From Oceanirhabdus seepicola (lineage in GTDB: Bacteria > Bacillota > Clostridia > Clostridiales > Clostridiaceae): DNA of 64,000 nucleotides. Location: the NCBI RefSeq assembly GCF_023684385.1, contig NZ_JAGSOJ010000001.1:1-64000 (forward strand). Direction: 5' to 3'. The notes under the pieces are model-generated. The model did no database searches and had not been told where the DNA came from. It saw nothing but the letters and a program-made list of their open reading frames with translations. The translations under genes and the position numbers were made by a program. Positions 15,501-25,400 of the stretch are shown piece after piece (position 1 is the stretch's first letter; every line of letters begins with the position of its first letter).

Positions 15501-16265
15501 TTATAACTTTTTATAAATAAATGTAGATGCTTTCTCAAATCCAAAGTCTCTATAATTATATATGCTCTCAGTGGCTCCTACAAAGAGTAATCCCCCACTT
15601 TTCAGGGATTGTGAAAACTTCTGATAAATTTTATCTTTTATCTCCTGCTTAAAATATATAACAACGTTCCTACATACTATAACATCAAAATCTTTTTCAT
15701 AAGATCCCAGTATGAGGTCATGCTTTTTGAAAGTTATCATACTTTTAATTGAAGGACTAATAACATATTTTGAATCTTCCTTAGAGAAGTACTTAGAAAG
15801 CAAATTACTATCAATATTTTTTATTTCATTTTCATTAAACACACCAGCTCTGGCTTTATCCAAAATAGTTGCATCAATATCTGTAGCGATAATTTTATGA
15901 CCTTTCCCAGCATTATTACTGTTTAGAATCATTGCTATAGAATATGGTTCCGCACCAATTGAACAAGCAGCGCTCCATATTTTCAACTTTTGTTTACTTC
16001 TTGCTTCCTTTATTAAAATATTATTAAATTCATCAAAAATATCAGGATTTCTAAAAAACTCAGTAACATTTATTGTGACAAAATCCAGAAATTTTTGTCT
16101 CTGGTCTTTGTCTGTTTTCAAAAGTTTTATGTATTCATCGACTGTTTTAACACCAATCCTTGACATGAGACTTAATAACCTTCTGTGTAATTGAGTCTCT
16201 TTATATGCTGTTAAATCAATTTTCAACTCATCTTTAACCCATTTTTTGAAATATTCTAGATTCAT
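15501..16265 (-). CDS. cheR: Chemotaxis protein methyltransferase CheR
   Basis: 254 residues. N-terminal helical substrate domain, then a SAM-dependent methyltransferase fold with IWSAACSIGAEPYSIAM and DVIVCRNVVIYF, both typical of CheR. It methylates glutamates on receptors in adaptation. The start overlaps the cheB stop by 4 bases, giving direct coupling of the two opposing adaptation enzymes. Confidence 0.95.
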   Translation of the reverse strand: MNLEYFKKWVKDELKIDLTAYKETQLHRRLLSLMSRIGVKTVDEYIKLLKTDKDQRQKFLDFVTINVTEFFRNPDIFDEFNNILIKEARSKQKLKIWSAACSIGAEPYSIAMILNSNNAGKGHKIIATDIDATILDKARAGVFNENEIKNIDSNLLSKYFSKEDSKYVISPSIKSMITFKKHDLILGSYEKDFDVIVCRNVVIYFKQEIKDKIYQKFSQSLKSGGLLFVGATESIYNYRDFGFEKASTFIYKKL

Positions 16266-17320
16266 AATGTTTTCCGCCTTGTCATAGATACTATTTTATC
16301 AGCTATTTTCTCCAGTGGTAAAACTTCATCAACCTTTCCTGTTTCGAAAGCAGCTTTTGGCATTCCATATATGGTACATGTCTCTTGTGATTCTGAAATA
16401 GTATAACCACCTGCGTCCTTTACTTTCTCAGTACCTTGTGCACCATCTTTTCCCATACCAGTTAATACAACACTTAATATTTTCCCATTGTATTCTTTTA
16501 TAGCAGATTCAAAGAGTTTATCAACAGCTGGTCTAACTCCCCACATAGTAGGTTCTTTATTTAACCTTATATGACCACCTTGAACTTCCATATGACTGCC
16601 ACCTTGTGCTATATATACTGTATCTTTTTCTATAGGACATCCATCATATCCCTCTACAACTTTCATTTTACAATTAGTGTTTAACCTTTCTGCAAATGCC
16701 TTCGTAAATCCTATTGGCATATGTTGAACTACAAAAACTGGTACACCTAGAATAAATGGTAATTCAGTTAAAACATTGTATAAAGCTTTAGGGCCTCCAG
16801 TTGATGCTCCAATCACTACCGTTTTAATATCTTTTTTAGCTAAATCTTTTTTATTCACAAAGCTACTTTCAGTCTTTTTTGTGAATGTTCTTTTTCTTTC
16901 GTAACTAATACTTTTCTTATTGTTTGTTGCAGCTCTGATTTGTTTCACTAATCGCCCTTTAACAGTATTAATATCTAATGATATTGAACCTGATGGCTTT
17001 TCTATAAAGTCAAATGCACCTCCATGAAGGCAATCAATTGTTAACCTTTTAGCTCTTTCGGAAACACTACTTAAAACAATTACAGGAATATTAATTTTCC
17101 TTTTCTCCAGCTCCTTTAGAGCTTCAATTCCATTCATCTTTGGCATCTCAATATCTAGTGTAATCAAATCTGGTTTAACTGTTTCAAGTTTTTTAAACAA
17201 TTCTTCACCATTTCTAACTTTATCAATAACCTCAAGATCAGCTTCTTCGTTAATCATATCACTTATAATTTTTCTCATCAAAGCAGAATCATCAACCACT
17301 AGTATTTTCCTTTTTTCCAT
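16262..17320 (-). CDS. cheB: Chemotaxis methylesterase/glutamine deamidase CheB
   Basis: 352 residues from ATG 17320, which has GGAGTG 6 bases upstream; an in-frame GTG three codons earlier lacks a good site. Receiver domain with D10/D11 and phospho-Asp D56 (LITLDIEMPKMNG), then the methylesterase domain with GASTGGPKAL, HMPIGFTKAFAERLN and LTGMGKDGAQG. It removes methyl groups from receptors when phosphorylated by CheA. Confidence 0.95.
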   Translation of the reverse strand: MEKRKILVVDDSALMRKIISDMINEEADLEVIDKVRNGEELFKKLETVKPDLITLDIEMPKMNGIEALKELEKRKINIPVIVLSSVSERAKRLTIDCLHGGAFDFIEKPSGSISLDINTVKGRLVKQIRAATNNKKSISYERKRTFTKKTESSFVNKKDLAKKDIKTVVIGASTGGPKALYNVLTELPFILGVPVFVVQHMPIGFTKAFAERLNTNCKMKVVEGYDGCPIEKDTVYIAQGGSHMEVQGGHIRLNKEPTMWGVRPAVDKLFESAIKEYNGKILSVVLTGMGKDGAQGTEKVKDAGGYTISESQETCTIYGMPKAAFETGKVDEVLPLEKIADKIVSMTRRKTL

Positions 17321-17333
17321 TAAAATCACTCCA

Positions 17334-17822
17334 TCAGATTACCTTAATTCCTTCACCTACTGTTTTTATTGATACATTACCATCATTGGCATCTAGTATC
17401 ATTGTTCTTCCTCTGTTTCCTCTTAATTCTTCAGAAATTATTTGTATTCCCAAATCATTTAATTGCTTTTTAACTGCAACACAGTTTCTTTCACCAATAT
17501 CCATAACCATTTTTTTATCGCTGAAATTAAACATAGAAGCACCACCTGCAACCTTTGCAACTATATTATTCTTGAATGCACCTAATTTCAACATTTCATT
17601 ATAAAGGTCTTTTATAGCAAGATCTGCAAATTTGTATTTGTTAGTTGTATTAGAAAACTGAGTACTGTCAGGCAGCATTATATGTGCTAACCCCCCAATT
17701 TTTCTCCTATTATCGTAAAGAGCGATACCTACACAAGAGCCTAAACCTACAGTTATTATAGTATTTGGAGATTTAGTAATTTTACAATCACCAATTCCAA
17801 CCCTTAATTGTACAGAATCCAT
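17334..17822 (-). CDS. cheD: Chemoreceptor glutamine deamidase CheD
   Basis: 162 residues. Conserved TVGLGSCVGIALYD carries the active-site Cys, and GGLAHIMLPDS carries the active-site His; the C-terminal VAGGASMF and GERNCVAVKKQL segments are also typical. CheD deamidates receptor glutamines and binds CheC. Two bases separate it from the preceding cheW stop. Confidence 0.94.
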   Translation of the reverse strand: MDSVQLRVGIGDCKITKSPNTIITVGLGSCVGIALYDNRRKIGGLAHIMLPDSTQFSNTTNKYKFADLAIKDLYNEMLKLGAFKNNIVAKVAGGASMFNFSDKKMVMDIGERNCVAVKKQLNDLGIQIISEELRGNRGRTMILDANDGNVSIKTVGEGIKVI

Positions 17823-17823
17823 A

Positions 17824-18279
17824 CTATCCTTCTATAGCTTTCTTTTCATCATCTGTAAGTATTGATTTTAAATTCAAGAAAATAATAATTTTTTCTTCAA
17901 ATTTAATTAGCCCTTTCATGTATCTCTTGGAAATACCTTTCATTATTTCAGGTGGCTCTTCGATATTTTCTATTTTAATATCTCTTACTTCACTGACAAC
18001 ATCAACAAGTATACCTAATTTGCTATTTCCGTCTTTTGCAACTATAACTTTTGAATCATTAATATCTTTCGTTTTATCTTCCACAAGTGAAAACCTCTTA
18101 GAAAGCTTCAAAATCGGCAGGATACTACCTTCATAATTTCTTACTCCCTCTATAAAAGGCGGTGAATCCGGCAGAGGAGTAGGCACTTCATATCCTAAAA
18201 TTCTCTCCACTTCCATTATATCTGCTGCATAATATTCATTGTTAATACAGAATATCAGAATCTTAATTTCTTCATTCAT
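17824..18279 (-). CDS. cheW: CheW-like chemotaxis coupling protein (second copy)
   Basis: 151 residues with a CheW domain (EEIKILIFCINNEYYAADIM, VRNYEGSILPILKLSKRF, YMKGLIKFEEKIIIFLNL). It differs clearly from the cheW at 12022-12420 and has a slightly longer C-terminus. Duplicate CheW proteins often serve different receptor classes. It lies between fapA and cheD with gaps of a few bases. Confidence 0.9.
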   Translation of the reverse strand: MNEEIKILIFCINNEYYAADIMEVERILGYEVPTPLPDSPPFIEGVRNYEGSILPILKLSKRFSLVEDKTKDINDSKVIVAKDGNSKLGILVDVVSEVRDIKIENIEEPPEIMKGISKRYMKGLIKFEEKIIIFLNLKSILTDDEKKAIEG

Positions 18280-18293
18280 CTTGATTCCCCCTA

Positions 18294-20198
18294 TTACTCT
18301 TTAATTTTCTCCACAACAATTTCTCCATTTTCATTCATATAAGCATGTACATCTTTACATTCATCTTCTATTATACATTCCATTTTCCCTACAATTAATT
18401 TTGTGTTTGGGAAGGCTTTATCAATATAAATGTGCCCTTCTTTATCTACTTTAAGTGTAGTCCTAACTCTACCACCACTACCAACAATACTGCATTTAAT
18501 TTCTTTTCTTGCTTGCAAAGTTCCACCTCTAGCTACAGACCTCTCAGCAAAATATATATTTCCATCAGCGAAAATCTCTGATATATACTCTCCCTTACCA
18601 TTAATATATACATCTCCGTAACTTACAATTTTAGAATCTTGTATATAGTTTAATTTAATATCTGATTGTGTAAATTCATCACAATAAATCTTTTCCTGTT
18701 CACTTTTTATTAAAAATAATATCTTATCCAATTCATCTATATTTTTTAAATTTATTATTCCTAACCCTGTAAGTTTATTCTTCAAGATACTTGCAATTAA
18801 CTTCAATCTTTCACTTTTGCTTTCTACTAGAGTTTCATACTCTTGAATATTTTTCTCTAGTTTTTTAAACCTTTTCTCTATGAGTATCTTGATCACTTCA
18901 CCAATTTTTACATTCTGCCCTAACATCTTACTCTTATATACCTGATCACCCATATTTTTTAGTTCAGTGATTGTAGAATGCAGATTGTTTAAAGCGTTGA
19001 ATATTTTTTTCTTATAAACCTCATCCTTACCTGATGAAACATTCGAGGTCATTACATTTCCATTAATTGATATATCATTTTCAGAAATAATTTCTGCTCC
19101 TGAAGCACCACTGTGAATAAAAACTGATTTTCCACTCTTTACTTTCATACCATCTAATATTTCACCAAAGATTTCAATATTACCGTCAAATGTAACATCA
19201 CCTGTACTAACATCAACATCTCCATTTATTACGTATACAGGTTCTATGGAAAATGTATATCCTTTTTTCACAGGCTTACCTGTTTCAACTGCGATAATTT
19301 TACTGTCAATAAAAGTACATCCCTTACCAGCATTAACACTGATTTTCTTACCTTCATTAGCAGAAATCTTATTTCCATATACGTCTTTTCCTTCTACAGC
19401 TGTTACCCCTTTTATAAGTTCACACAGCACTTCTCCGCTTTTGATAGTACAAATATGTCCAATTGATTTAAAATCCACATTTCCTTTTTTATCTTTCACA
19501 GGAACCTTATTCTCATTGTATTTCAATATAAGTCTATCATCGGAGCCATCTTGTGGCTGAATACCTTGTGCTACAATTAACTTATCAGCTTTGTTGTTTT
19601 TAGATATATTTTTTATATTATCCATTAATAGTCCATTGGTTATTTTGAATTGCGTAAGCACTTCAAGGATATCCTCTACACTATACCCTGGGGGATATAT
19701 TTCTTCTTCGATAGATGATCCTACTATAAGATCAGTCATTTCTAGAGAATCTTTTATTCCATAAACCCTCCTAGGTATACTTTGCAACTCAATGTATGCT
19801 TCAGTTTTATCGTCACTTATAGTAACATTTAATTCTCTTTTACCTTCAACCACTGCTCCTGTCCATGCAATATCATCTTCCAGAGATATTGAAGTTTTTC
19901 TATCTATTTCATCTTCATTTACTTTAAGGAAAATTTCTTTACTAGGAGTTATAGTTGCTTTTCTTCCCCCATCTTTAGGGTTACTGACTTGGATTTCACC
20001 ATCACTAATCATTACTTTCCCATCAATATCTTCATCTAAAGGTATCTTTACTTCTATTTTAAAATGCTTCTTAAAAAGCGTTTTCTTTTGCTCTAAAATT
20101 TCATATTCTAAGTCATTTATATCTACTTTTAAATCAATAGCTGCTTTTTTCAGACATTCTTCAACAGAACCACCGGTAAAAACTCTCATATCATCCAC
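18294..20198 (-). CDS. fapA: DUF342/FapA family flagellar assembly protein A
   Basis: 634 residues. The N-terminus (RVFTGGSVEECLKKAAIDL) looks like a Jag-N domain. The long middle and C-terminal part is the DUF342 beta-helix type region, rich in Gly and Val (GDVDVSTGDVTFDGNIEIFG, SGAEIISENDISINGNVMT), interrupted by a coiled coil at ~400-500. Such proteins occur at the head of flagellar/chemotaxis operons and affect motility and cell polarity in some bacteria; the mechanism is unclear. GTG start with AAGGGGGTG. Confidence 0.85.
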   Translation of the reverse strand: MDDMRVFTGGSVEECLKKAAIDLKVDINDLEYEILEQKKTLFKKHFKIEVKIPLDEDIDGKVMISDGEIQVSNPKDGGRKATITPSKEIFLKVNEDEIDRKTSISLEDDIAWTGAVVEGKRELNVTISDDKTEAYIELQSIPRRVYGIKDSLEMTDLIVGSSIEEEIYPPGYSVEDILEVLTQFKITNGLLMDNIKNISKNNKADKLIVAQGIQPQDGSDDRLILKYNENKVPVKDKKGNVDFKSIGHICTIKSGEVLCELIKGVTAVEGKDVYGNKISANEGKKISVNAGKGCTFIDSKIIAVETGKPVKKGYTFSIEPVYVINGDVDVSTGDVTFDGNIEIFGEILDGMKVKSGKSVFIHSGASGAEIISENDISINGNVMTSNVSSGKDEVYKKKIFNALNNLHSTITELKNMGDQVYKSKMLGQNVKIGEVIKILIEKRFKKLEKNIQEYETLVESKSERLKLIASILKNKLTGLGIINLKNIDELDKILFLIKSEQEKIYCDEFTQSDIKLNYIQDSKIVSYGDVYINGKGEYISEIFADGNIYFAERSVARGGTLQARKEIKCSIVGSGGRVRTTLKVDKEGHIYIDKAFPNTKLIVGKMECIIEDECKDVHAYMNENGEIVVEKIKE

Positions 20199-20218
20199 TT
20201 TCTCACCCCCTTGTGAAT

Positions 20219-20247
20219 ATTATACCATACTCACTATAACATATAGT
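20219..20247 (-). promoter_or_regulatory. Extended -10 promoter and palindrome upstream of fapA
   Basis: Minus strand TGGTATAAT (-10 at 20219-20224) is an extended -10 of the vegetative sigma type. A perfect small palindrome, ACTATA-ACA-TATAGT (20233-20247), covers the -35 region and could bind a dimeric regulator. No good sigma-28 match is present here. Confidence 0.5.
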
Positions 20248-20314
20248 AAGTTATCGTTTGTTTTTGACAATTCTTTATAATTTCAACAAGCTTTTTTGTG
20301 GATTTTTAGTTCTA

Positions 20315-21169
20315 TTAACTTTTCAATTCCCCTTGCTCCTCAATATCATTTTCACATTCTAATTCATAGTACCTCATCAAATCACTTATCAATCTATTAC
20401 TAGCAGATTCAAAATTGAAATCTCCTATTGTTTTTATTGGTAAAACCTTTGGTGATGTACCACTTATAAAAGCAGCATCCATATCTTCTATTTCTTCTTT
20501 TCTGATAATTCTTTCTTCAAAGCCATAACCTTCTCGACGAATAATTTCAATTATTTTCATCCTCGTTATTCCCTCAAGTACCTTTTCCCCCCTTGAAGTA
20601 ATAAATTTTTCACCCTTCACAAAGAAAACATTAGACTTACTACCTTCAGTGATTTCATTATCTTTATTTATTAAAATAGCTTCAAATGCATTTTTTTCTG
20701 TTATAATTTTTTTTATACGTTCTTTATACTTAAGATTAAGAACTTTTGCATTAGGATCCTCTCTTTCAATCTCAACACAAACTGTTTTTATTCCTTCATC
20801 ATAAAGATAATCTTCTGGATAGTAATGATCAATAAAATAAACGTAATTTTTGATTTCATTATTATTAACTTCAATCAAAATCTGCACATTACCATTCAAA
20901 ATATTATTTTTATCACACAAGCAATTAATGGATTGTTGTAATTTTTCAAATAATTCTTCTTTATTGAAACTAACATCTGAATATTTTAATTTAATGGATT
21001 TAAACAATCTTATTACATGTTCGTTAAGAAAAAGTGGTTTGCCCCCTATTATACGTAAAACTTCATATATTAAATACTCACTGTCTACTATAATAGTTTG
21101 AGTTTCACTTTTTAGGGTTTCACCATCTTTTCTATAAAATTCACCTCTGATATCAATCGTATTTTTCAT
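20315..21169 (-). CDS. PLP-dependent class IV aminotransferase
   Basis: 284 residues from ATG 21169 (GGAGG 5 bases upstream). Fold type IV features: KYKERIKKIITEKNAFEAIL with a probable Schiff-base Lys, ITEGSKSNVFFVKG, and the cofactor-binding SGTSPKVLPI near the C-terminus. This family includes branched-chain aminotransferase, D-amino-acid aminotransferase and aminodeoxychorismate lyase (PabC). Sequence alone does not separate them and no pabA/pabB is adjacent. Two bases follow the HAD phosphatase stop, so the two form an operon. Confidence 0.8.
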   Translation of the reverse strand: MKNTIDIRGEFYRKDGETLKSETQTIIVDSEYLIYEVLRIIGGKPLFLNEHVIRLFKSIKLKYSDVSFNKEELFEKLQQSINCLCDKNNILNGNVQILIEVNNNEIKNYVYFIDHYYPEDYLYDEGIKTVCVEIEREDPNAKVLNLKYKERIKKIITEKNAFEAILINKDNEITEGSKSNVFFVKGEKFITSRGEKVLEGITRMKIIEIIRREGYGFEERIIRKEEIEDMDAAFISGTSPKVLPIKTIGDFNFESASNRLISDLMRYYELECENDIEEQGELKS

Positions 21170-21171
21170 GG

Positions 21172-21819
21172 TTACCTCCACCTTAGTACCTCAATTGTCT
21201 CATGACCTTTCCTAAAGTTAATCAATCTTGGATTTCCAACAAGATTCATCAAAGGAAGGTCTGATAAGGAATCTGAAAACATATATGAATTTTCAAAATC
21301 AATCTCTTTCCCCTGAGTTTTTAATACTTCTTTTAATCTCTTAACCTTTTCTTCGCCCTTACAATTAAACCCCTCAATAATATTGCATAATTTTAAACCT
21401 TCTTCATTACGTTTCATTTTTGTTCCTATTATCATATCAATCTCTTTAATATTATATAACTCATTTAGATAGAATTCTGGCGAAGCTGAAATAAGATATA
21501 TTAGAAATCCCTGTTTTTTTAAATCTTTTATCGTTTCAATTGCATCTTTATATAAAATCTTACTTAATCTCTTTTCATAAAAATCCTTAACAATCTCCTT
21601 CATGTCATCCTCGTGGATATTATTAATAAATCCTAGAAACCTTTCTTTTGATTCATGAGCTGTTAATTTCCCAGTTAAATATGAAAGTCCTGAAAAAATA
21701 TTTTTAGGAAGATGTCTTACCAATTTCGGATTTTTTTTTACCATAAAAGAATAAAATTGTATCAATGTTTCTTTTCTAGTCAATGTGAAATCCACATCAA
21801 ATATTGCTAATTTTTCCAT
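21172..21819 (-). CDS. HAD-IB family phosphatase
   Basis: 215 residues. Catalytic motif I FDVDFTLT (nucleophile Asp and acid/base Asp), motif II Ser in LISASPEF, motif IV SDSLSDLPLM. The helical cap between motifs I and II fits the SerB-like HAD-IB group. Substrate unknown; phosphoserine is possible but related enzymes act on other phosphomonoesters. Cytoplasmic. Directly upstream of the class IV aminotransferase. Confidence 0.85.
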   Translation of the reverse strand: MEKLAIFDVDFTLTRKETLIQFYSFMVKKNPKLVRHLPKNIFSGLSYLTGKLTAHESKERFLGFINNIHEDDMKEIVKDFYEKRLSKILYKDAIETIKDLKKQGFLIYLISASPEFYLNELYNIKEIDMIIGTKMKRNEEGLKLCNIIEGFNCKGEEKVKRLKEVLKTQGKEIDFENSYMFSDSLSDLPLMNLVGNPRLINFRKGHETIEVLRWR

Positions 21820-21845
21820 TCCAATCTCCTTTTAAACGAATTAAA

Positions 21846-21866
21846 AGCTGGCAACAAGCACCAGCT
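21846..21866 (-). terminator. Weak intrinsic terminator after DUF1292 gene
   Basis: Six-base GC-rich stem AGCTGG/CCAGCT with a 9-base loop, followed on the minus strand by TTTAATT. It would end the DUF1292 transcript before the HAD gene. Confidence 0.55.
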
Positions 21867-21875
21867 ATTAACATC

Positions 21876-22205
21876 TTAGATTTCTCTTTCTTCTAAAATT
21901 CTTTCATAAAAACTAGAAGCTTCTTCAAACTCTTCCTCAGTTGGAACAACTAATTCTCCAACCTCTTCATCGCCTTCAACTTTGAAAATATAGTAATTCT
22001 CATCATCAGGAGAAATCAATATAGCATATTCATTACCCTTTAATTCAAATCCCTCTATAATTTCGCACTTTATTATTTCTCCATTTTCATCTTGAAGATC
22101 TACAAACATAGGCTCATGCCCGCATCCACATTCTTCATTATGGTTATGTCCACATCCACACTCGTGATCATGCTCATTATTACATCCACAATTCTTTTCA
22201 GTCAT
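21876..22205 (-). CDS. DUF1292 protein with His/Cys-rich N-terminus
   Basis: 109 residues. The acidic C-terminal ~75 residues match the small DUF1292 family (QDENGEIIKCEIIEGFELKG, EYAILISPDDENYYIFKVEG). The N-terminal ~30 residues are packed with Cys and His in CGCxxEHDHECGCGHNHN-type repeats, a likely metal-binding tail absent from most DUF1292 proteins. Function unknown. Start ATG after AAGGAGG. Confidence 0.85.
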   Translation of the reverse strand: MTEKNCGCNNEHDHECGCGHNHNEECGCGHEPMFVDLQDENGEIIKCEIIEGFELKGNEYAILISPDDENYYIFKVEGDEEVGELVVPTEEEFEEASSFYERILEEREI

Positions 22206-22353
22206 AAAAAAAACCTCCTTAGCCTTTTATAATTACATTTTACTATCTTTTACCCCAATTTAAAAGCAGAAATTTCATTTTAAAGAAATAATTTATTATT
22301 TTTTCTGCTCTTTATTAATTTTTAACATAAAATATGCTAATTATACATAAAAA

Positions 22354-22393
22354 CAACCAAATTTATTCTTTGTTCTTTACTCTTTATTCTTTG
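22354..22393. repeat. Dispersed intergenic repeat arm
   Basis: Near-copy of 9747-9784, carrying TTTATTCTTTGTTCTTT. It lies in the 257-base gap between the DUF1292 start and the PFOR terminator; nothing else was seen in that gap apart from AT-rich sequence. Confidence 0.55.
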
Positions 22394-22422
22394 AATTATA
22401 GTGTATGTATACAAAAAGAAAA

Positions 22423-22440
22423 CCAAACCCTAAGGTTTGG
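22423..22440 (-). terminator. Intrinsic terminator of PFOR gene
   Basis: Stem CCAAACC/GGTTTGG with a 4-base loop, followed on the minus strand by TTTTCTTTTT. It lies 23 bases after the PFOR stop. Confidence 0.9.
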
Positions 22441-22462
22441 CTTTCATCATTTATATTTAAAA

Positions 22463-25400
22463 TTATTGATTAGCTAACTTCTTGTAGTTTTCAAGTCTTT
22501 CTTTAGCATCAGCTTCAACTTTATTAAATAATTCTTGAGCGATTTCTGGTTTAATCTTTTCAAGAGCTGCGTATCTTACTTCACCTTTAATAAACTCTTG
22601 GAAATCACCTTTTGGCTCTTTAGAATCTAATGAGAATGGATTCTTACCTTCATTTTTAAGTGTTGGGTTGAATCTGTAAAGTGCCCAGTATCCACAATCT
22701 ACAGCTCTCTTCATCTCATCTTGAGTAGTACCCATACCTTTTTTGATTCCGTGGTTGATACATGGTGCGTAAGCGATAACTAATGATGGACCATCATAGT
22801 TTTCAGCCTCTGTGATTGCTTTGATTGTTTGGTTTTTATCTGCACCCATAGAAATCTGAGATACATATACGTAACCATAGCTCATAGCCATCATACCAAG
22901 ATCTTTCTTCTTAGTTCTCTTACCACCAGCAGCAAATTTAGCTATTGCAGCAGTTGGCGTAGCCTTTGAAGATTGTCCTCCAGTATTAGAGTAAACCTCT
23001 GTATCCATTACGAAAATATTAATATCGTCTCCTGAAGCTAGAACGTGGTCAACTCCACCATAACCGATATCATATGCCCATCCGTCTCCACCAAATACCC
23101 AAACAGATTTCTTAACTAAGTATTCTTGCTTCTCTAAGATTTCTTCTACTATTGGATTAGACTTCTCTGCTTCTAATAATGGTAATAATCTATCTCTTAT
23201 TTCTTTACCTTTTTCACCATCTTTAAAGTTTTCTTTCCACTCAATTAATGTAGCTTTTAACGCTTCGCTTAAGTCACTATTTTGAGCTTCATCAGCTAAT
23301 ATTTGTAATCTATCTCTCATTTGTGCAACAGCTAAGTACATTCCATAACCATACTCTGCATTATCTTCGAATAAAGAGTTAGCCCAAGCTGGTCCATGTC
23401 CTTTATCGTTAGTTGTGTATGGAGTTGCAGGAGCACTTCCACCCCAAATTGATGAACAACCAGTAGCGTTAGCTATAATCATTCTATCTCCAAATAACTG
23501 AGTTATAAGTTTAGCATATGGAGTTTCTCCACATCCAGCACAAGCACCAGAGAATTCGAATAATGGCTTCTCAAATTGGCTTCCTTTAACTGTAGTCTTC
23601 TTCATTGGGTTTTGCTTCTCTGGAAGATTAACTAAGAATTCGTATCTTTCTTGTTCAACTTCTTGAGTAGCTAATGGTTTCATAACTAAAGCTTTGTTAG
23701 GTGCTGGACAAATATCAGCACAGTTTCCACATCCAGTACAGTCTAGAACTGAAACACCCATAGAGTATTTAAATTCTTCAAAAGCTTTACCTTTAGTATC
23801 AAGAACTTTCATTCCTTCTGGAGCATTCTTAACTTCTTCATCATTTACTAAGAATGGACGTATTACAGCGTGTGGACATACATATGAACATTGGTTACAT
23901 TGAATACAATTATCAGATAACCATTCAGGTACGTTTACACCAATACCTCTCTTCTCATAAGCAGATGTTCCTTGTGGGAATGTACCATCAGCTTTTTCAG
24001 CAAATGCACTTACAGGAAGCGTATCTCCTTCTTGAGCATTCATAACATCAGCGATTTCAACCATGAAATCCCATCTATCTTTATCTACTTCTGCTTCTTC
24101 AACAGTTATGTTATTCCAAGATTCAGGAATGTTAACCTCAACGATTGACTCAGCTCCTTTGTCAATTGCATCAAAGTTCATATCAACTATCTTCTGACCT
24201 TTTTTACTGTAAGAAGTTACAACCGCTTCCTTAAGGTATTTAGCAGCATCTTCCATAGGAATGATATTTGCTAACTTAAAGAACGCTGATTGCATTATCA
24301 TGTTAATTCTTCCACCAAGACCAACTTCTTGAGCAATTTTAAGTGCATTAAGCGTGTAGAACTTAATTCCATGTTCTGCAATATATTTTTTCATCTTAGT
24401 TGGTAACTTACTCTCTAATTCTTCTGCATTCCAAAGAGTGTTAAGTAAGAATATACCATTATCTTTAATACCTTTTAATACATTATATTTATTAACATAT
24501 GCTTGGTTGTGACAAGCAACGTAGTCTGCTTTATTAATTAAGTATGTAGATTTGATTTTTTCTTTACCAAATCTTAAGTGAGATACTGTAATACCACCTG
24601 ATTTTTTAGAGTCATAAGAGAAGTATCCTTGAGCATACATATCAGTTTTATCACCGATAATTTTGATAGCGCTCTTGTTAGCTCCTACTGTACCATCTGA
24701 TCCAAGTCCCCAGAATTGACAAGCTTTTGTGCTTTCAGAAGCTACATCAATTGCTTCTCCAACTGGGATTGATGTATTAGTTAAGTCATCATTAATACCT
24801 ACAGTAAATCCAGTTTTAAGAGAATCAGCATTTAAGTAATCATAAACAGCAACTATTTGTGCTGGAGTTGTATCTTTTGATCCAAGACCGAATCTACCAC
24901 CAACGATAACTGGTCTGTTTTCTTCATTATAATAAGCATCTCTAATATCTAAGTATAAAGGCTCTCCTGTTGAACCAGGCTCTTTAGTTCTGTCTAATAC
25001 AGCAATTTTCTTAACTGTTTTAGGCATTTGACCTAAGAAGTGCTTTATTGAGAATGGTCTGTATAAGTGAACTGATAATAAACCAATCTTTTCACCTTTT
25101 GCTACTAAGTGATCAACAGTTTCTTCAATAGTCTCACAAACTGATCCCATTGCAATAATTACTCTATCAGCATCTTGTGCTCCATAGTAGTTGAATAATT
25201 TGTAGTCAGTACCAATCATAGCGTTAACTTTATTCATAGTTTCTTCTACTAATTCAGGTAATCTGTCATAGTAAGGGTTACACGCTTCTCTAGCTTGGAA
25301 GTAAATATCAGGATTCTGTGCAGTACCTCTTGTAACAGGGTGCTCAGGATTTAAAGATTTCTTTCTGAATGCTTTAATATCATCCATACAATCAGAAGCT

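Noticed and set aside
19792-20280. 162-codon open frame on the plus strand
   Set aside because: Antisense to the start of fapA and its promoter; Ser/Phe-rich composition typical of antisense reading of AT-rich genes.
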